Shown here: positions 34,549 through 43,748 of the stretch, in pieces
Layout: the number at the start of each line of letters is the position of its first letter
How positions within the stretch are numbered: position 1 is the stretch's first letter
From: an uncultured Prevotellaceae bacterium
GTDB taxonomy: Bacteria; Bacteroidota; Bacteroidia; Bacteroidales; Muribaculaceae
Direction: 5' to 3'
DNA length: 64,000 bases
Assembly (NCBI GenBank): GCA_900318205.1
Contig: ONJS01000007.1
Coordinates: forward strand, 186,001 to 250,000
The notes under the pieces: generated by a model
Told to the model about the DNA's origin: nothing
Database searches by the model: none
What the model saw: the letters and a program-made list of their open reading frames with translations, nothing else
Position numbers and translations under genes: made by a program

Positions 34549-36111
34549 TCATTTAGGCCATTTACCCAGCCGCTTTAGATTCTCAATGGCAAGTTCATTG
34601 CCCTGTTCAGCTGACTTTCTATATAACTCAATAGCCTTTTGTAAATCTTTTGGTACACCTTGGCCATTCTCGTAGCAAGCACCTAGATTGTTTTGTGCGT
34701 AAGCGTGTCCTCGTTCCGCTGCTTTTTTATACCATTTGACGGCCTCATTGTCGTCTTGTGCAACACCCCGGCCATTGTCGTAGCAGTAGCCAAGACTGCA
34801 TTGCGCCGAAGCATCTCCTTGTTTGGCTGCTTTTCTGTACCATTTTACAGCCTCATAGTAGCCTTTTGTTATTCCTTGGCCATTCTCGTAGCATACGCCT
34901 AGATTGTATTGCGCTCTTGCGTGCCCTTGTTCCGCTGCTTTTCTATACCATTTTATAGCCTCTTTGTAGTCTTTGGTTACTCCTTGTCCTTTCTTGTAGC
35001 AGACTCCTAGATTGTTTTGTGCGTAAGCGTCTCCTTGTTCTGCTGCTTTACGGTACCATTTTACAGCCTCTTTGTAGTTTTGCACAACACCCAAGCCAAA
35101 ATAATAGCAGACTCCTAGATTGTTTTGCGCTAATTTGTATCCTTGTCTAACAGCTTTACGGTACCATTTTACAGCTTCGTAGTAGTCTTGTGATATTCCC
35201 CAACCATTTTGGTAGCAACGTCCCAGATTGTTTTGTGCTCTTGCGAGTCCTTGTTCTGCTGCTTTTCTGTACCATTTTACGGCTTCACTATAGTCTTGAG
35301 ATACACCTTGACCAACATCGTAGCAGTAGCCCAAATTGCATTGTGCTCTTGAGTCTCCTTGTTCCGCTGCTTTTTTGTACCATTTGACTGCCTCTTTGTA
35401 GTCTTGAGCAACACCTTGACCTTTCTCATATCGGACACCCAGATTGTTTTGCGCTTCCATAAATCCTTGTTCTGCTGCTTTACGATACCATTTTACGGCT
35501 TCACTGTAGTCTTGTACAACACCTTGACCATACTTGTAGCATAAGCCTAGATTGTTTTGCGCTTCCACGAGTCCATGTTCTGCTGCTTTACGGAAATATT
35601 CAACGGCTTGCTCGTATTCCTGCTTATCGTAATGAGATACGCCGCGTGAGTACAGTTCGTCGGGGGAGAGATTGGCGTTTATTTTGTTTGGGACTTTGGG
35701 TGATTGCGGTTTGCCAAGTCTTCTAAATATGGATTTTAATAGACGCTCGGTGGCTGATGTTGGGCGATTTGAGTGATATTGGATGAAATCGATGTCAATC
35801 AAGTCAAAATCGATGCTCTCGGCATATTCGGTTTCATCCAACTTGACGGGGACAATGGGCTTTTCTTTCTTGAGGGAATAGCTGATTTCCTTGACTGTCC
35901 ATTTGGATGCATTGGACTTGGCTGAAGAGAAGAAGACCACGAGTGCCGAGCCTTTGATGGCTCTTACTATTTTGGTCTTGAACTCGTCCCCGCCATCGAT
36001 GCCTTCGCGGTCTATCCAGACGCGGTAGCCGGCATCAGTGAGTTTGGCCACAAATTGATCGACAATCTGTGTGTCCGCTCGTGAGTAACTGATGAAAATG
36101 TCGTATTCCAT
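34549..36111 (-). CDS. TIR domain protein with a long Sel1-repeat array
   Basis: The 520-residue cytoplasmic protein starts with a TIR domain (about 1-130: YDIFISYSRADTQIVDQFV, then YRVWIDREGIDGGDEF). A glutamate, E75 in KWTVKEISYS, lies where NAD-cleaving TIR domains keep their catalytic acid. After a linker, ten helical repeats of 36 residues follow (about 150-520; consensus LGxCYxxGQGVxxDYxEAVK WYRKAAEQGxxxAQNN), the Sel1 subclass of TPR-like repeats. The units are nearly identical, so the DNA is a 108-bp tandem array prone to expansion or loss. The gene is monocistronic and more AT-rich than its neighbours. TIR-repeat proteins act in some phage defence systems, but no partner is seen here, so a role in defence or signalling is inference. 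Confidence 0.88.
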   Translation of the reverse strand: MEYDIFISYSRADTQIVDQFVAKLTDAGYRVWIDREGIDGGDEFKTKIVRAIKGSALVVFFSSAKSNASKWTVKEISYSLKKEKPIVPVKLDETEYAESIDFDLIDIDFIQYHSNRPTSATERLLKSIFRRLGKPQSPKVPNKINANLSPDELYSRGVSHYDKQEYEQAVEYFRKAAEHGLVEAQNNLGLCYKYGQGVVQDYSEAVKWYRKAAEQGFMEAQNNLGVRYEKGQGVAQDYKEAVKWYKKAAEQGDSRAQCNLGYCYDVGQGVSQDYSEAVKWYRKAAEQGLARAQNNLGRCYQNGWGISQDYYEAVKWYRKAVRQGYKLAQNNLGVCYYFGLGVVQNYKEAVKWYRKAAEQGDAYAQNNLGVCYKKGQGVTKDYKEAIKWYRKAAEQGHARAQYNLGVCYENGQGITKGYYEAVKWYRKAAKQGDASAQCSLGYCYDNGRGVAQDDNEAVKWYKKAAERGHAYAQNNLGACYENGQGVPKDLQKAIELYRKSAEQGNELAIENLKRLGKWPK

Positions 36112-36136
36112 TGGCGAGTCAGTTTTTATTCTTGGG

Positions 36137-36144
36137 CAAAGATA
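36137..36144 (-). promoter_or_regulatory. -7 promoter box for the TIR-Sel1 gene
   Basis: TATCTTTG on the minus strand; initiation near 36130, about 19 bases before the ATG. Confidence 0.55.
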
Positions 36145-36228
36145 GAATATTTTTTTGTTTTATGCGCTATCATGGGCGGGGTAATGTGCTACAGCACTTA
36201 GTGTTATTGAGCCAAAAATCTATAAATA

Positions 36229-36260
36229 TTTGTGAATGTGAATGAAAAGGCGTATTTTTG
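36229..36260 (+). promoter_or_regulatory. Promoter (-33/-7) for the secreted dockerin protein at 36322
   Basis: TTTG at 36229-36232, 20 bases, TATTTTTG at 36253-36260; initiation near 36267. Confidence 0.75.
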
Positions 36261-36321
36261 CGATTGCTATTAGCATTTTTAGACCGAAAACTGTTATTAA
36301 CTTTTTAATGCGATATTGCTT

Positions 36322-37695
36322 ATGAAGAAATATTTATATGTTTTGTCGGGTGTCGTTGTGGCGTTTTTTGCTTCGACGGGCATTAATGCGACCACTGTTC
36401 CCACCGATATGTATGTTGAGCCAGGATCTCATTCGTGTGTGGTCACTTGGAACGATGAGGACAATAGCGCTTGGAATCTGCGCTACAGGCTATATGCGGA
36501 GGAACCTGAGGTCGAGCTGCTTAGCACGGTTTCCGGAACCGACTACACGTACAGTTCTACTGGCTATTATGAGATCGTGTTGCCTGCGCCCTGGGGTGGT
36601 ACCAACGTGCGCGGTGGCCTCAACTCGATTATCTACTTCAGGAATAACTACAACAATGATGGTTCCTATGGCAACATTACCTACACCGTTCCCGAAGGTT
36701 ACACCAATGCGGTCTTCACGATGAAGATTACAACTGCCACCACTAGTGATGGTTCTGGTAACCTTGCCGTGTCAACCCCTCAAACCGCTGCAGTGAACCA
36801 CCACTTCAGCATCGGTGAGACCTATGCTTGGGCGGTTGTTGTCAGTTCGGGTCAGAAAATCACCATTACCACCACTGATAACAACTTCTCGCCCGACATC
36901 GCTGTGCTTGAGGTCTATAAGGGTGATGCTACCAGCATGAAGATGCGGGCTCAGGATTGGACCTATGTGAACAACCTCAACAAGACAGAGTACACTATCG
37001 AGGACCTCGAGCTCGCGACCGAATATGAGGTGCAGGTGCAGGCTATCGGCAGCGATGGCACTTTGAGTGACTGGTGCAGGCCAGATGTCTTTATGACACT
37101 TGATGAGGAGCCCTTTGTCCCCACCGTTCACATCCTGGGAGAGATTGACGACCAGGCATGGTCGCCTTCGGACGGTACCAAGATGCAGTATGATCCTGAG
37201 AACGAGCTGTACACCGCCACCGTCCACATTGAAGCAGACAGGACCTTCGGTTTCACGACCGAGCTTGATGACAACGGGGATATGGGCGGCTGGAACTATA
37301 TCTTGCCTTTCCGTTTCGGTCCCGAAAATATTGGTGACGAGGAATTAAGGCTAACTGATGAGCTTATCGGAAAGCCCCTGACTTTGTCTTGGGAGAACTT
37401 CTCGGATGTCCGTGCTCTGAAAACCGGTGATTATGAGATAACCCTCAGCCTGGAGCAGAACTACGTCATTATCGGAATGCTTGAACCGGCTTATCAGTTG
37501 GGCGATGTGAACAAGGACGGCGTGGTGAGCATCAGCGACGTTTCCGCCTTGATCAATGCCCTCCTTGCCGGCAACGAGGACGTAGAGACCGACCACTACA
37601 ACCCCGCTGCTGCCGAAATGAACGGCGACAGCAAAGTCACCATCGCTGACGTCTCCTACCTGATCAGCTACCTCCTCTCAACCACCCCCGAATAA
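36322..37695 (+). CDS. Secreted protein with fibronectin III-like segment and C-terminal dockerin-like pair
   Basis: From the ATG at 36322 the protein has 457 residues; the TTG at 36316 is less likely. A signal peptide (LYVLSGVVVAFFASTGINA) leads to a fibronectin III-like edge (VEPGSHSCVVTWNDEDNSAW), an unrecognised beta-rich region, a second fibronectin III-like strand set (YTIEDLELATEYEVQVQAIG, about 230-265) and a SusE/F-like module (VHILGEIDDQAWSPSDGTKM, about 272-390). The end is dockerin-like (GDVNKDGVVSISDVSALI and a second loop ending SYLISYLL). No enzyme domain is seen. It is probably a surface glycan-binding or structural protein. A good promoter and a bidirectional terminator frame it as a single-gene unit. 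Confidence 0.78.
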   Translation: MKKYLYVLSGVVVAFFASTGINATTVPTDMYVEPGSHSCVVTWNDEDNSAWNLRYRLYAEEPEVELLSTVSGTDYTYSSTGYYEIVLPAPWGGTNVRGGLNSIIYFRNNYNNDGSYGNITYTVPEGYTNAVFTMKITTATTSDGSGNLAVSTPQTAAVNHHFSIGETYAWAVVVSSGQKITITTTDNNFSPDIAVLEVYKGDATSMKMRAQDWTYVNNLNKTEYTIEDLELATEYEVQVQAIGSDGTLSDWCRPDVFMTLDEEPFVPTVHILGEIDDQAWSPSDGTKMQYDPENELYTATVHIEADRTFGFTTELDDNGDMGGWNYILPFRFGPENIGDEELRLTDELIGKPLTLSWENFSDVRALKTGDYEITLSLEQNYVIIGMLEPAYQLGDVNKDGVVSISDVSALINALLAGNEDVETDHYNPAAAEMNGDSKVTIADVSYLISYLLSTTPE

Positions 37696-37741
37696 CGCCC
37701 CACCCAGGTAATAGAATCTATAGAGGATAATATGATGAAAA

Positions 37742-37782
37742 AATCCCGCCGGGCCCTTCACGGGTGCGGCGGGATTGTTTTG
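37742..37782. terminator. Bidirectional terminator between the dockerin protein and the glp locus
   Basis: AATCCCGCCG (37742-37751) pairs perfectly with CGGCGGGATT (37767-37776), with an inner CCC/GGG pairing; T runs occur on both strands. It serves the plus-strand gene and the end of the minus-strand glp operon. Confidence 0.9.
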
Positions 37783-37851
37783 ATAGGAAAAAATTGATGT
37801 CAATAAAAAGTATATGCTGAATGGTAGTCTGAGATCAATTCTTATATTTCC

Positions 37852-39195
37852 TTAGAACGTGAACTGTACACGGGCCTGTGCCACGTGGAGGTTCTTGTCG
37901 TAGGGGAGGAAGGGCTTGTCAATCTTGTGCCAGGTGTAGTCAAACATGCAGAGCACATAGCGGTTGAAGCTGTAGTTCAAGCCCAGGGTCATGCTGTGAA
38001 CATCACCACCACCAACGCTGGTAGCACCAGTGCCGGGCCAATCCTCCATGTAACCGTTGGCATAGTAGTGGCCACGGCCGGCGTTGTAGTACTCACCGTC
38101 GGTGAGGTTGTTCAGGCCGGTGTAGTTGTAGCGTGCCACTACCTCGAGTGACTTGCCGTCAAGACCGCCGAGAATACCTTCCTGGTGGTTGTACTTGTAG
38201 CCGTTGCCAAGGATCTGGAAACCAGCCTCTACGTAACCGCCAAAGAACTTGTTGGTCTTGAGCTTGTTGGCGTTCTCCCACCAGTCGATGTCACCCCAAC
38301 CGTCGATGTTGTTCTGGGCGTCGATGAAGAGGGAGTAGCTGTCGCGCTTCTTGCTCACGCTCTTGAAGAAGAACTCACCACGGGCAAAGAACTTGTTGTT
38401 CTGATACAGTGCCTCAGCACCCAGATTAACCACGTTGTTGGCCCAGTCGAGGTCGGCGTTAACAAACTGCTCGTCTTCGTCAACGAGGGTCTCCATAGCC
38501 TGACCGAGGTGGAGGGTCTTCTTGAGGACGTTGTTGGTCACCACGCCACCGCCCAGGTGTGCAAAGCGTGCGCTCACGCCCACGTGCATGGTCTGGGCCT
38601 CATCGGCGATGGGACGGAACAAGTAACGACCGGCAACGGTGAGGCCGTTGAAGCCAGCGTCGATCTTGTTGTAGGCGTTCTCGGTGAACACACCCTGATA
38701 AGCCATGAAGCGCTTGGTGTTGAACTTGTAGCTGATACCGAGCTCACGGCCCTCACCCAGTGCATAGGATGAACCGGGACGGCTGATGAAGTGGTAGCTA
38801 CCCAGCGAGGTGTTGCGTGCCATCGAACCGGCGGGGTCATTGTAGTAACCCACCTTAACGGCATGGGTGTTGTCGTTGTTGTCGAGGTGGCTGTACTGCA
38901 GGAAGATGTTCTTCTGAGCGAACTTGCCGCCGCCGAAACCGAAGTCGGCATAGAAGTACCAGTCCTTATAGGTCATCGAGGTGCGGATGCGTGCATCGGT
39001 GATTGAGGCACCGCTCTGCAGAGGGGTGAAGTCGCTGCGATAGTAGGCGGCATCGGCCATCATGCGTGCACCAACGGTGAACTTCACTTGCTTCTCAGCG
39101 TTCTCGAGCTCCAAGGTGGGGTCGGTGTCGAAGTCCTGGGCTGCGCTAGTCAGTGCGAAGACTGCCAAAAGAGGCATCAAAATATATTTTTTCAT
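37852..39195 (-). CDS. Phosphate-selective-porin-like outer-membrane protein (OprP/OprO type)
   Basis: A 447-residue protein with a signal peptide (MKKYILMPLLAVFALTSAAQ) and a beta-barrel with alternating strands up to the terminal phenylalanine (HVAQARVQFTF). Strand patterns such as MTYKDWYFYADFGFGGGKFA and LEVVARYNYTGLNNL match the OprO/OprP family. It is the last gene of the glp operon, 52 bases after the GDPD gene. That position suggests it lets glycerophosphodiesters or glycerol phosphate through the outer membrane. This role is inferred from context; the family call rests on the barrel pattern. Confidence 0.82.
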   Translation of the reverse strand: MKKYILMPLLAVFALTSAAQDFDTDPTLELENAEKQVKFTVGARMMADAAYYRSDFTPLQSGASITDARIRTSMTYKDWYFYADFGFGGGKFAQKNIFLQYSHLDNNDNTHAVKVGYYNDPAGSMARNTSLGSYHFISRPGSSYALGEGRELGISYKFNTKRFMAYQGVFTENAYNKIDAGFNGLTVAGRYLFRPIADEAQTMHVGVSARFAHLGGGVVTNNVLKKTLHLGQAMETLVDEDEQFVNADLDWANNVVNLGAEALYQNNKFFARGEFFFKSVSKKRDSYSLFIDAQNNIDGWGDIDWWENANKLKTNKFFGGYVEAGFQILGNGYKYNHQEGILGGLDGKSLEVVARYNYTGLNNLTDGEYYNAGRGHYYANGYMEDWPGTGATSVGGGDVHSMTLGLNYSFNRYVLCMFDYTWHKIDKPFLPYDKNLHVAQARVQFTF

Positions 39196-39247
39196 ATTAA
39201 ATTGTGTCGATTTAATGTTGTTAATATGTTATTACACCAGTTGTGGA

Positions 39248-40870
39248 TTAGTAACCCAGACGCTCGAGGGTAGCAACGGCATCGGGAACGATGACGTTGG
39301 CCTGTGAGTTGTCATACTCCTGATTGGGATGGAAGGGGTTGGGCAACTGGGCGTTGCCACGGAAACCGTTCTCGACCATGTAACGCAGCGACATCTCGGT
39401 GCGGTTGGTGAAGAAGCCGTCCATGTAAACGGGTACACTGTGGGGATAGCTGGTGGTGCAGTAGGGAGTAACGGGAATCTCCAGACGGAGCAGGTCGTCG
39501 AACTCGGTCTCCCACTCATAGTTGTAGTAGCCCATATACTTGCACATCTGTGCCCAGCTGTCGAAGCTGTAGGGGTGGTTGATCATACCAGCACGGCGAA
39601 TCATGTAGGCCTGCCAGGGTGCGTTCATCTCGGGATAGTTGTTAGGTGCGCCGCTGATGGCCGGACCGATGATGTGTGCGCCATTGTCCTGTGCCCACTT
39701 GATGAAGGCTGCATAGCCGGTGGGGGTGTCATAGGCGATGTCGGTAGCATAGGCGGGATCGCTGATCCAGAGCAGGTAGCACATGGGGATGCGGCCCTTG
39801 AAGACGTCGTTGGCACGACGCAGAGCGTCGAACGAGAAGGTCTGCAGGATAACGCGACCGCGGGTGTTGCCCACGTTCACCTTACCATTCTTGTAGAAGG
39901 GCTGATCGCCGGGATCGTTGGTGATGATGTTCCAACCCTGCTGGGCGAGCACGTCATACACGCGCTGCTCCATGTTGCCGGGGTTGAGCCAGCTCTCCTT
40001 GAACTCGACATAGATGCCGGGACGGTTGCCGGTGTCCTCGGGGTCGGGCTCGTAAGCGTTGGCGAAGTCGTACTCGATGAAGTCCATATACTTGGCATTG
40101 TACTCACCCTTGGCCTTGATGGCATCGTAGATCTGCTGCAAGGTCTTGCCCTTGTACTCGTCCTTGATCTTGTAGGTGAGCACGCGGCGGCCCTCGGCGT
40201 CACGAATCAGTCGCTTGCCCTGGGCATAAGCGATCTGGTCCTGGATGGCGCTGATGTAAAGGCCATTGCTGTAGACGATCTTGCCATTCTCAAAGCGACC
40301 GTTCTCCGAAGCCTTGAAGGTGGGACGGGCCTGCTCCAGCGAGCTCTCGTTGAACCAGCTACCGGCGTCGAGCATGAGCAGCTCGGCATAGTAGTAGCTC
40401 AAGGTGTAGAACGGGCGGAAGGCGGCCATGTCACGGCCATACTGTGCCTCGGCGTCATCGCGTGAGAAACCCAGGCTCATATAGAAGTCAACACGGCTGG
40501 CGGGAATGTTCTCGCTGAAGACGTTCTCGATGTTGGTGGTGCGCTTCAGGTTCTCATCGTGGTTAGCAAGCACGATACCGTCCTTGGTGCACTGTACGTC
40601 ACTCTCCAGGTAGTCGGCACCCATTTCGCGGGCCCAACGCCAGGAAGCCTCAGTCTCCTCGGGAGCCCAGAAGGTAGAACCACGGTGGGCGATAACGGCA
40701 TACAGAGGCACGTAGTCACGAACCTTAGCCAGTTCAGCGTTCAGTACTTGTACTTCTACGCGTTTGGCGTCAAGCTTCTCATTGGTGAACTGCTGTTCTT
40801 CCTCACATGAGGTGAAGGCTGCAAGCACAACGGTGCTCAACAAACCTACTCTAACGAGATTTTTAAACAT
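39248..40870 (-). CDS. glpQ: Glycerophosphodiester phosphodiesterase lipoprotein
   Basis: The enzyme would release glycerol-3-phosphate and an alcohol from glycerophosphodiesters in the periplasm. The 540 residues begin with a lipoprotein signal (VVLAAFTSCEEEQ). The GDPD barrel follows: AVIAHRGSTFWAPEETEASW (about 60-79, catalytic HRG and glutamate), GADYLESDVQCTKDG (glutamate and aspartate that bind metal) and VLANHDENLKR with the second histidine. The C-terminal part, with GYYNYEWETEF and a YFxx-rich segment, is longer than in E. coli GlpQ (about 360 residues) and has no recognised domain. Operon position between the glpT-like and porin genes fits the role. Confidence 0.9.
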   Translation of the reverse strand: MFKNLVRVGLLSTVVLAAFTSCEEEQQFTNEKLDAKRVEVQVLNAELAKVRDYVPLYAVIAHRGSTFWAPEETEASWRWAREMGADYLESDVQCTKDGIVLANHDENLKRTTNIENVFSENIPASRVDFYMSLGFSRDDAEAQYGRDMAAFRPFYTLSYYYAELLMLDAGSWFNESSLEQARPTFKASENGRFENGKIVYSNGLYISAIQDQIAYAQGKRLIRDAEGRRVLTYKIKDEYKGKTLQQIYDAIKAKGEYNAKYMDFIEYDFANAYEPDPEDTGNRPGIYVEFKESWLNPGNMEQRVYDVLAQQGWNIITNDPGDQPFYKNGKVNVGNTRGRVILQTFSFDALRRANDVFKGRIPMCYLLWISDPAYATDIAYDTPTGYAAFIKWAQDNGAHIIGPAISGAPNNYPEMNAPWQAYMIRRAGMINHPYSFDSWAQMCKYMGYYNYEWETEFDDLLRLEIPVTPYCTTSYPHSVPVYMDGFFTNRTEMSLRYMVENGFRGNAQLPNPFHPNQEYDNSQANVIVPDAVATLERLGY

Positions 40871-40912
40871 AAGTAATTTGGTTTTAAATGAATAAATTAT
40901 TGTAATTGGTCT

Positions 40913-42337
40913 TTATTTCTTTTCGATTTTCTCGCCCTTGCGGTCAGCAACGAGATACTGTTCCTCCTTGTAGGTTAGGGCCATGAAGAAGATGGCGCCT
41001 ATACAACCCACGATGAGCAGGATGAACGGCATGTCCCAACCACCGGTGCTCTCGGCAACATAACCGAGGACGGAGTTGGCGAGGATGGCGGTACCCAGCA
41101 CATAGCCCATGAAACCGGTGAGACCGGCGGCGGTGCCTGCTGCATTCTTGGGTGCGAGGTCAAGGGCCTGCACGCCGATGAGCATCACGGGACCGTAGAT
41201 GAGGAAGCCGATGGCGATGAGGCAGCCGATGACAACACTCAGGTTGGTCATGTTCTGCCAGTAGATGACGATGGCGACAATGATGAGCGCCATAAAGATC
41301 ATGGTGGGCAATGCGCGACGGCCGTTGAAGACCTTGTCGCTCAGCCAGCCGCAGAAGATGGTGCCGGGGATGGCAGCAATCTCATAGGCGAAGTAAGCCC
41401 AACCGGCGTTCTTGATGTCCACGCCCTGCTCGCTCAGGATGGTGGGAGCCCAGTCCAAACAACCGTAGCGCACCATGTAGATGAATGAGTTGGCCAGTGC
41501 GATGTACCACAGGAACTTGTTGGAGAGGACGGTCTTGAAAATCTCACCGATGCTGAGCGACTGCTCGCTCTTCTTCTCGTCATAGTTCTTAGAGGCACTG
41601 CCGCTCCACTTCTCGATGGAGGGAAGACCACAGGACTGAGGGGTGTCACGGATCATCACATAGGCGATAATCGCGATCAGGATAGCCACTGCAGCGGGGA
41701 AGGCATAGGTACCGATGAGGAAGTACATCTTCTCATCGTTGCCGTAGAACCATGAGCCGAACCACATGGCACCATAGGCAGCCATGGGGCCGACGAGGGC
41801 GCCACCCACGTTGTGGGCGCAGTTCCACACGCTCATCCAGGTGCCGCGCTCCTTAATGGAGAACCAGCGCGTCATCACGCGTCCACACGGAGGCCAGCCC
41901 ATACCCTGGAACCAACCCACGAGGAAGTTGAAGGCACCCATCAGGAAGACGGCGAGACCCTTGCGCTCGGGGTGACCGATGGGGTCGAGCATGGTGATGG
42001 GAACCATCATGAACAACATAGCGATGGCCGACAGGATCAGACCCAGCGGCAGGAAGCGGCGCGCATTGCTGCGGTCGCTGATGCTGGCCATGACGAACTT
42101 GGAGAAGCCATAGGCCACGGCATTCATCGCCAGGGCAGTACCCAGCATACCCTTGGTGAAGCCGAAGGGCTCGAGCATGGGAATTGCCATGGAGAAATTC
42201 TTTCTCACCAGATAGAAGCCGGCATAGCCAATGAAGATGCCGATAAAGACTTGCCAACGCAGTCTCTTGTACTTGGCATCGGCCTCGGGACCGGTCTGTT
42301 CCGGCTTATAGGCCGGGGGAGCTAAAAAACTTGCCAT
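40913..42337 (-). CDS. glpT: Glycerol-3-phosphate transporter of the organophosphate:phosphate antiporter family
   Basis: A 474-residue MFS protein of the GlpT/UhpT group that would exchange external glycerol-3-phosphate for internal phosphate at the inner membrane. The start of the first helix (GIFIGYAGFYLVRKNFSMA, with the family arginine), the SKFVMASISDRSNARRFLPLGL loop and GWFQGMGWPPCGRVMTRWF with the second conserved arginine are diagnostic. The glp neighbours make glycerol-3-phosphate the likely substrate. A heptanucleotide tract lies between it and glpC. Confidence 0.92.
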   Translation of the reverse strand: MASFLAPPAYKPEQTGPEADAKYKRLRWQVFIGIFIGYAGFYLVRKNFSMAIPMLEPFGFTKGMLGTALAMNAVAYGFSKFVMASISDRSNARRFLPLGLILSAIAMLFMMVPITMLDPIGHPERKGLAVFLMGAFNFLVGWFQGMGWPPCGRVMTRWFSIKERGTWMSVWNCAHNVGGALVGPMAAYGAMWFGSWFYGNDEKMYFLIGTYAFPAAVAILIAIIAYVMIRDTPQSCGLPSIEKWSGSASKNYDEKKSEQSLSIGEIFKTVLSNKFLWYIALANSFIYMVRYGCLDWAPTILSEQGVDIKNAGWAYFAYEIAAIPGTIFCGWLSDKVFNGRRALPTMIFMALIIVAIVIYWQNMTNLSVVIGCLIAIGFLIYGPVMLIGVQALDLAPKNAAGTAAGLTGFMGYVLGTAILANSVLGYVAESTGGWDMPFILLIVGCIGAIFFMALTYKEEQYLVADRKGEKIEKK

Positions 42338-42340
42338 AAT

Positions 42341-42380
42341 TTCTAATGTTTACAGTTTAAAGCTTAATGTTTAATGAATA
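42341..42380 (-). repeat. Heptanucleotide tract between glpC and glpT
   Basis: Read on the coding (minus) strand: CATTAAA, CATTAAG, CTTTAAA, CTGTAAA, CATTAGA, five 7-base units with TAA/TAG cores, just after the glpC stop at 42389. Confidence 0.75.
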
Positions 42381-42388
42381 TTTGTTGT

Positions 42389-43651
42389 TTACTTAACTTC
42401 GTTGGCTTGGCGGGTGGCTTCAACGTCCAGGGCATCGGCGAGGACACTGATGGGGTTCTCGACGGGCAGCCCCGTGGACATCTCAATCTGCCACTTGCAG
42501 GTCTCACAGTCGGTGGTCACGGCTTCGACATGGGCCTGCTCAATGTCCTTGAACAGGGTGGAGCCGATGGCCTGGCTGCGCTCGTAATTCTCCTTCTTGA
42601 AACCATAGGTGCCTGAGATGCCGCAGCAGTTCTGCTCGAGTTCCACGAGATCGAGACCGGGAATCATGCGCAGCAGCTCCATGCTGAACAACTGCCAGCC
42701 CATGCGTTGCATGTGACAAGCGGTGTGATAAGCAAGGCGACGCTTATAGTTTTGCTTGAAGATTAACTTGATTTCTCCTTCATCCACAAGATTATAGATG
42801 AAACGAGTTGCGAGGTTGATGCTGTCGCGCACGTCGGCATTGTCGATGCCGAGCATCGAGGGATACTCGTCGCGCATATTGAAGGTACAGCTCGAGCTGG
42901 TGGTGAGCACCGGGCGATGGTCGCGGCTGACCGACTTGCGGATGCTGTCGATGTTGGTGCGGCCCTGGCGCTTGGCTTGCTTGTAGAGGCCGTTGGCGAT
43001 GAGGGCGACGCCACAGCACTGCTCCTTGTCGAGCAGGTGTACGCCGTAACCCACTGCGTTCAACAGCTTCACGAGATCTTGTCCTAACTTGGGGAAGTTG
43101 TAGTTGACATAGCAGCCGTGGAAGTAGCTCACGTGGTGGGCATAGCTGTTCTGGTCCTTGGCGGCGTGGCGCTTGAACCAGGTGGTGAACTTCTGGCGGC
43201 TATAGGCGGGGAAGGTGCGGTGCTTGTCGATGGCCATCACGCTGTGCATCACCATTTTGGTGGGCGACAGGCCCAGGGTGGCATTGGCGATGGGAGCCAC
43301 GCGGTTGGCGACGGTTCCCAGCAGATCGGTGTTGGCGAGCATCGTGTCGCGCAGGCTGGCTCTCTTGCCCTCGGTGGCACGCATGCGGGCGTGCTGGATG
43401 ATATCGGCGATGTGTACGCCGCTGGGGCAAGCCACCTCACAGCGCTTGCAGTTGAGGCACAGCTTCAATGCCTTGTCAAAATAGGCGGGGTCCTTCAAGC
43501 GATAGCGCTCCCCGTCGGGGCCAGCCTGCTTGGGACCGGGATAATCGGTAGTCACAGCGGCAACCGGGCAGACTGTGGTGCAGATGCTGCACTTGGTGCA
43601 CTGCTCAAAGTTGTTCTCGCTGAGGTTGCAGATTTGCATTCTTTCAGCCAT
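42389..43651 (-). CDS. glpC: Anaerobic glycerol-3-phosphate dehydrogenase subunit C
   Basis: GlpC anchors GlpAB to the membrane and passes electrons to quinone. The 420 residues hold two 4Fe-4S clusters: CTKCSICTTVCPVAA (about 18-32) and CLNCKRCEVACPSG (about 65-78). Two CCG domains follow: FHGCYVNYNFPKLG with EQCCGVAL, and AYHTACHMQRMG with EQNCCGISGTYG. The segment DCETCKWQIEMSTG near 395 completes the second. The length matches E. coli GlpC. It is the third gene of the operon. Confidence 0.93.
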   Translation of the reverse strand: MAERMQICNLSENNFEQCTKCSICTTVCPVAAVTTDYPGPKQAGPDGERYRLKDPAYFDKALKLCLNCKRCEVACPSGVHIADIIQHARMRATEGKRASLRDTMLANTDLLGTVANRVAPIANATLGLSPTKMVMHSVMAIDKHRTFPAYSRQKFTTWFKRHAAKDQNSYAHHVSYFHGCYVNYNFPKLGQDLVKLLNAVGYGVHLLDKEQCCGVALIANGLYKQAKRQGRTNIDSIRKSVSRDHRPVLTTSSSCTFNMRDEYPSMLGIDNADVRDSINLATRFIYNLVDEGEIKLIFKQNYKRRLAYHTACHMQRMGWQLFSMELLRMIPGLDLVELEQNCCGISGTYGFKKENYERSQAIGSTLFKDIEQAHVEAVTTDCETCKWQIEMSTGLPVENPISVLADALDVEATRQANEVK

Positions 43652-43748
43652 AATATCCCTCTAAAAAATCATCAATCAAATCGTTATATATCTAACTCTA
43701 AATCTTTACTTGAAGCGCACTTCAAGGTCCGCATGGTTATGGATGCGG

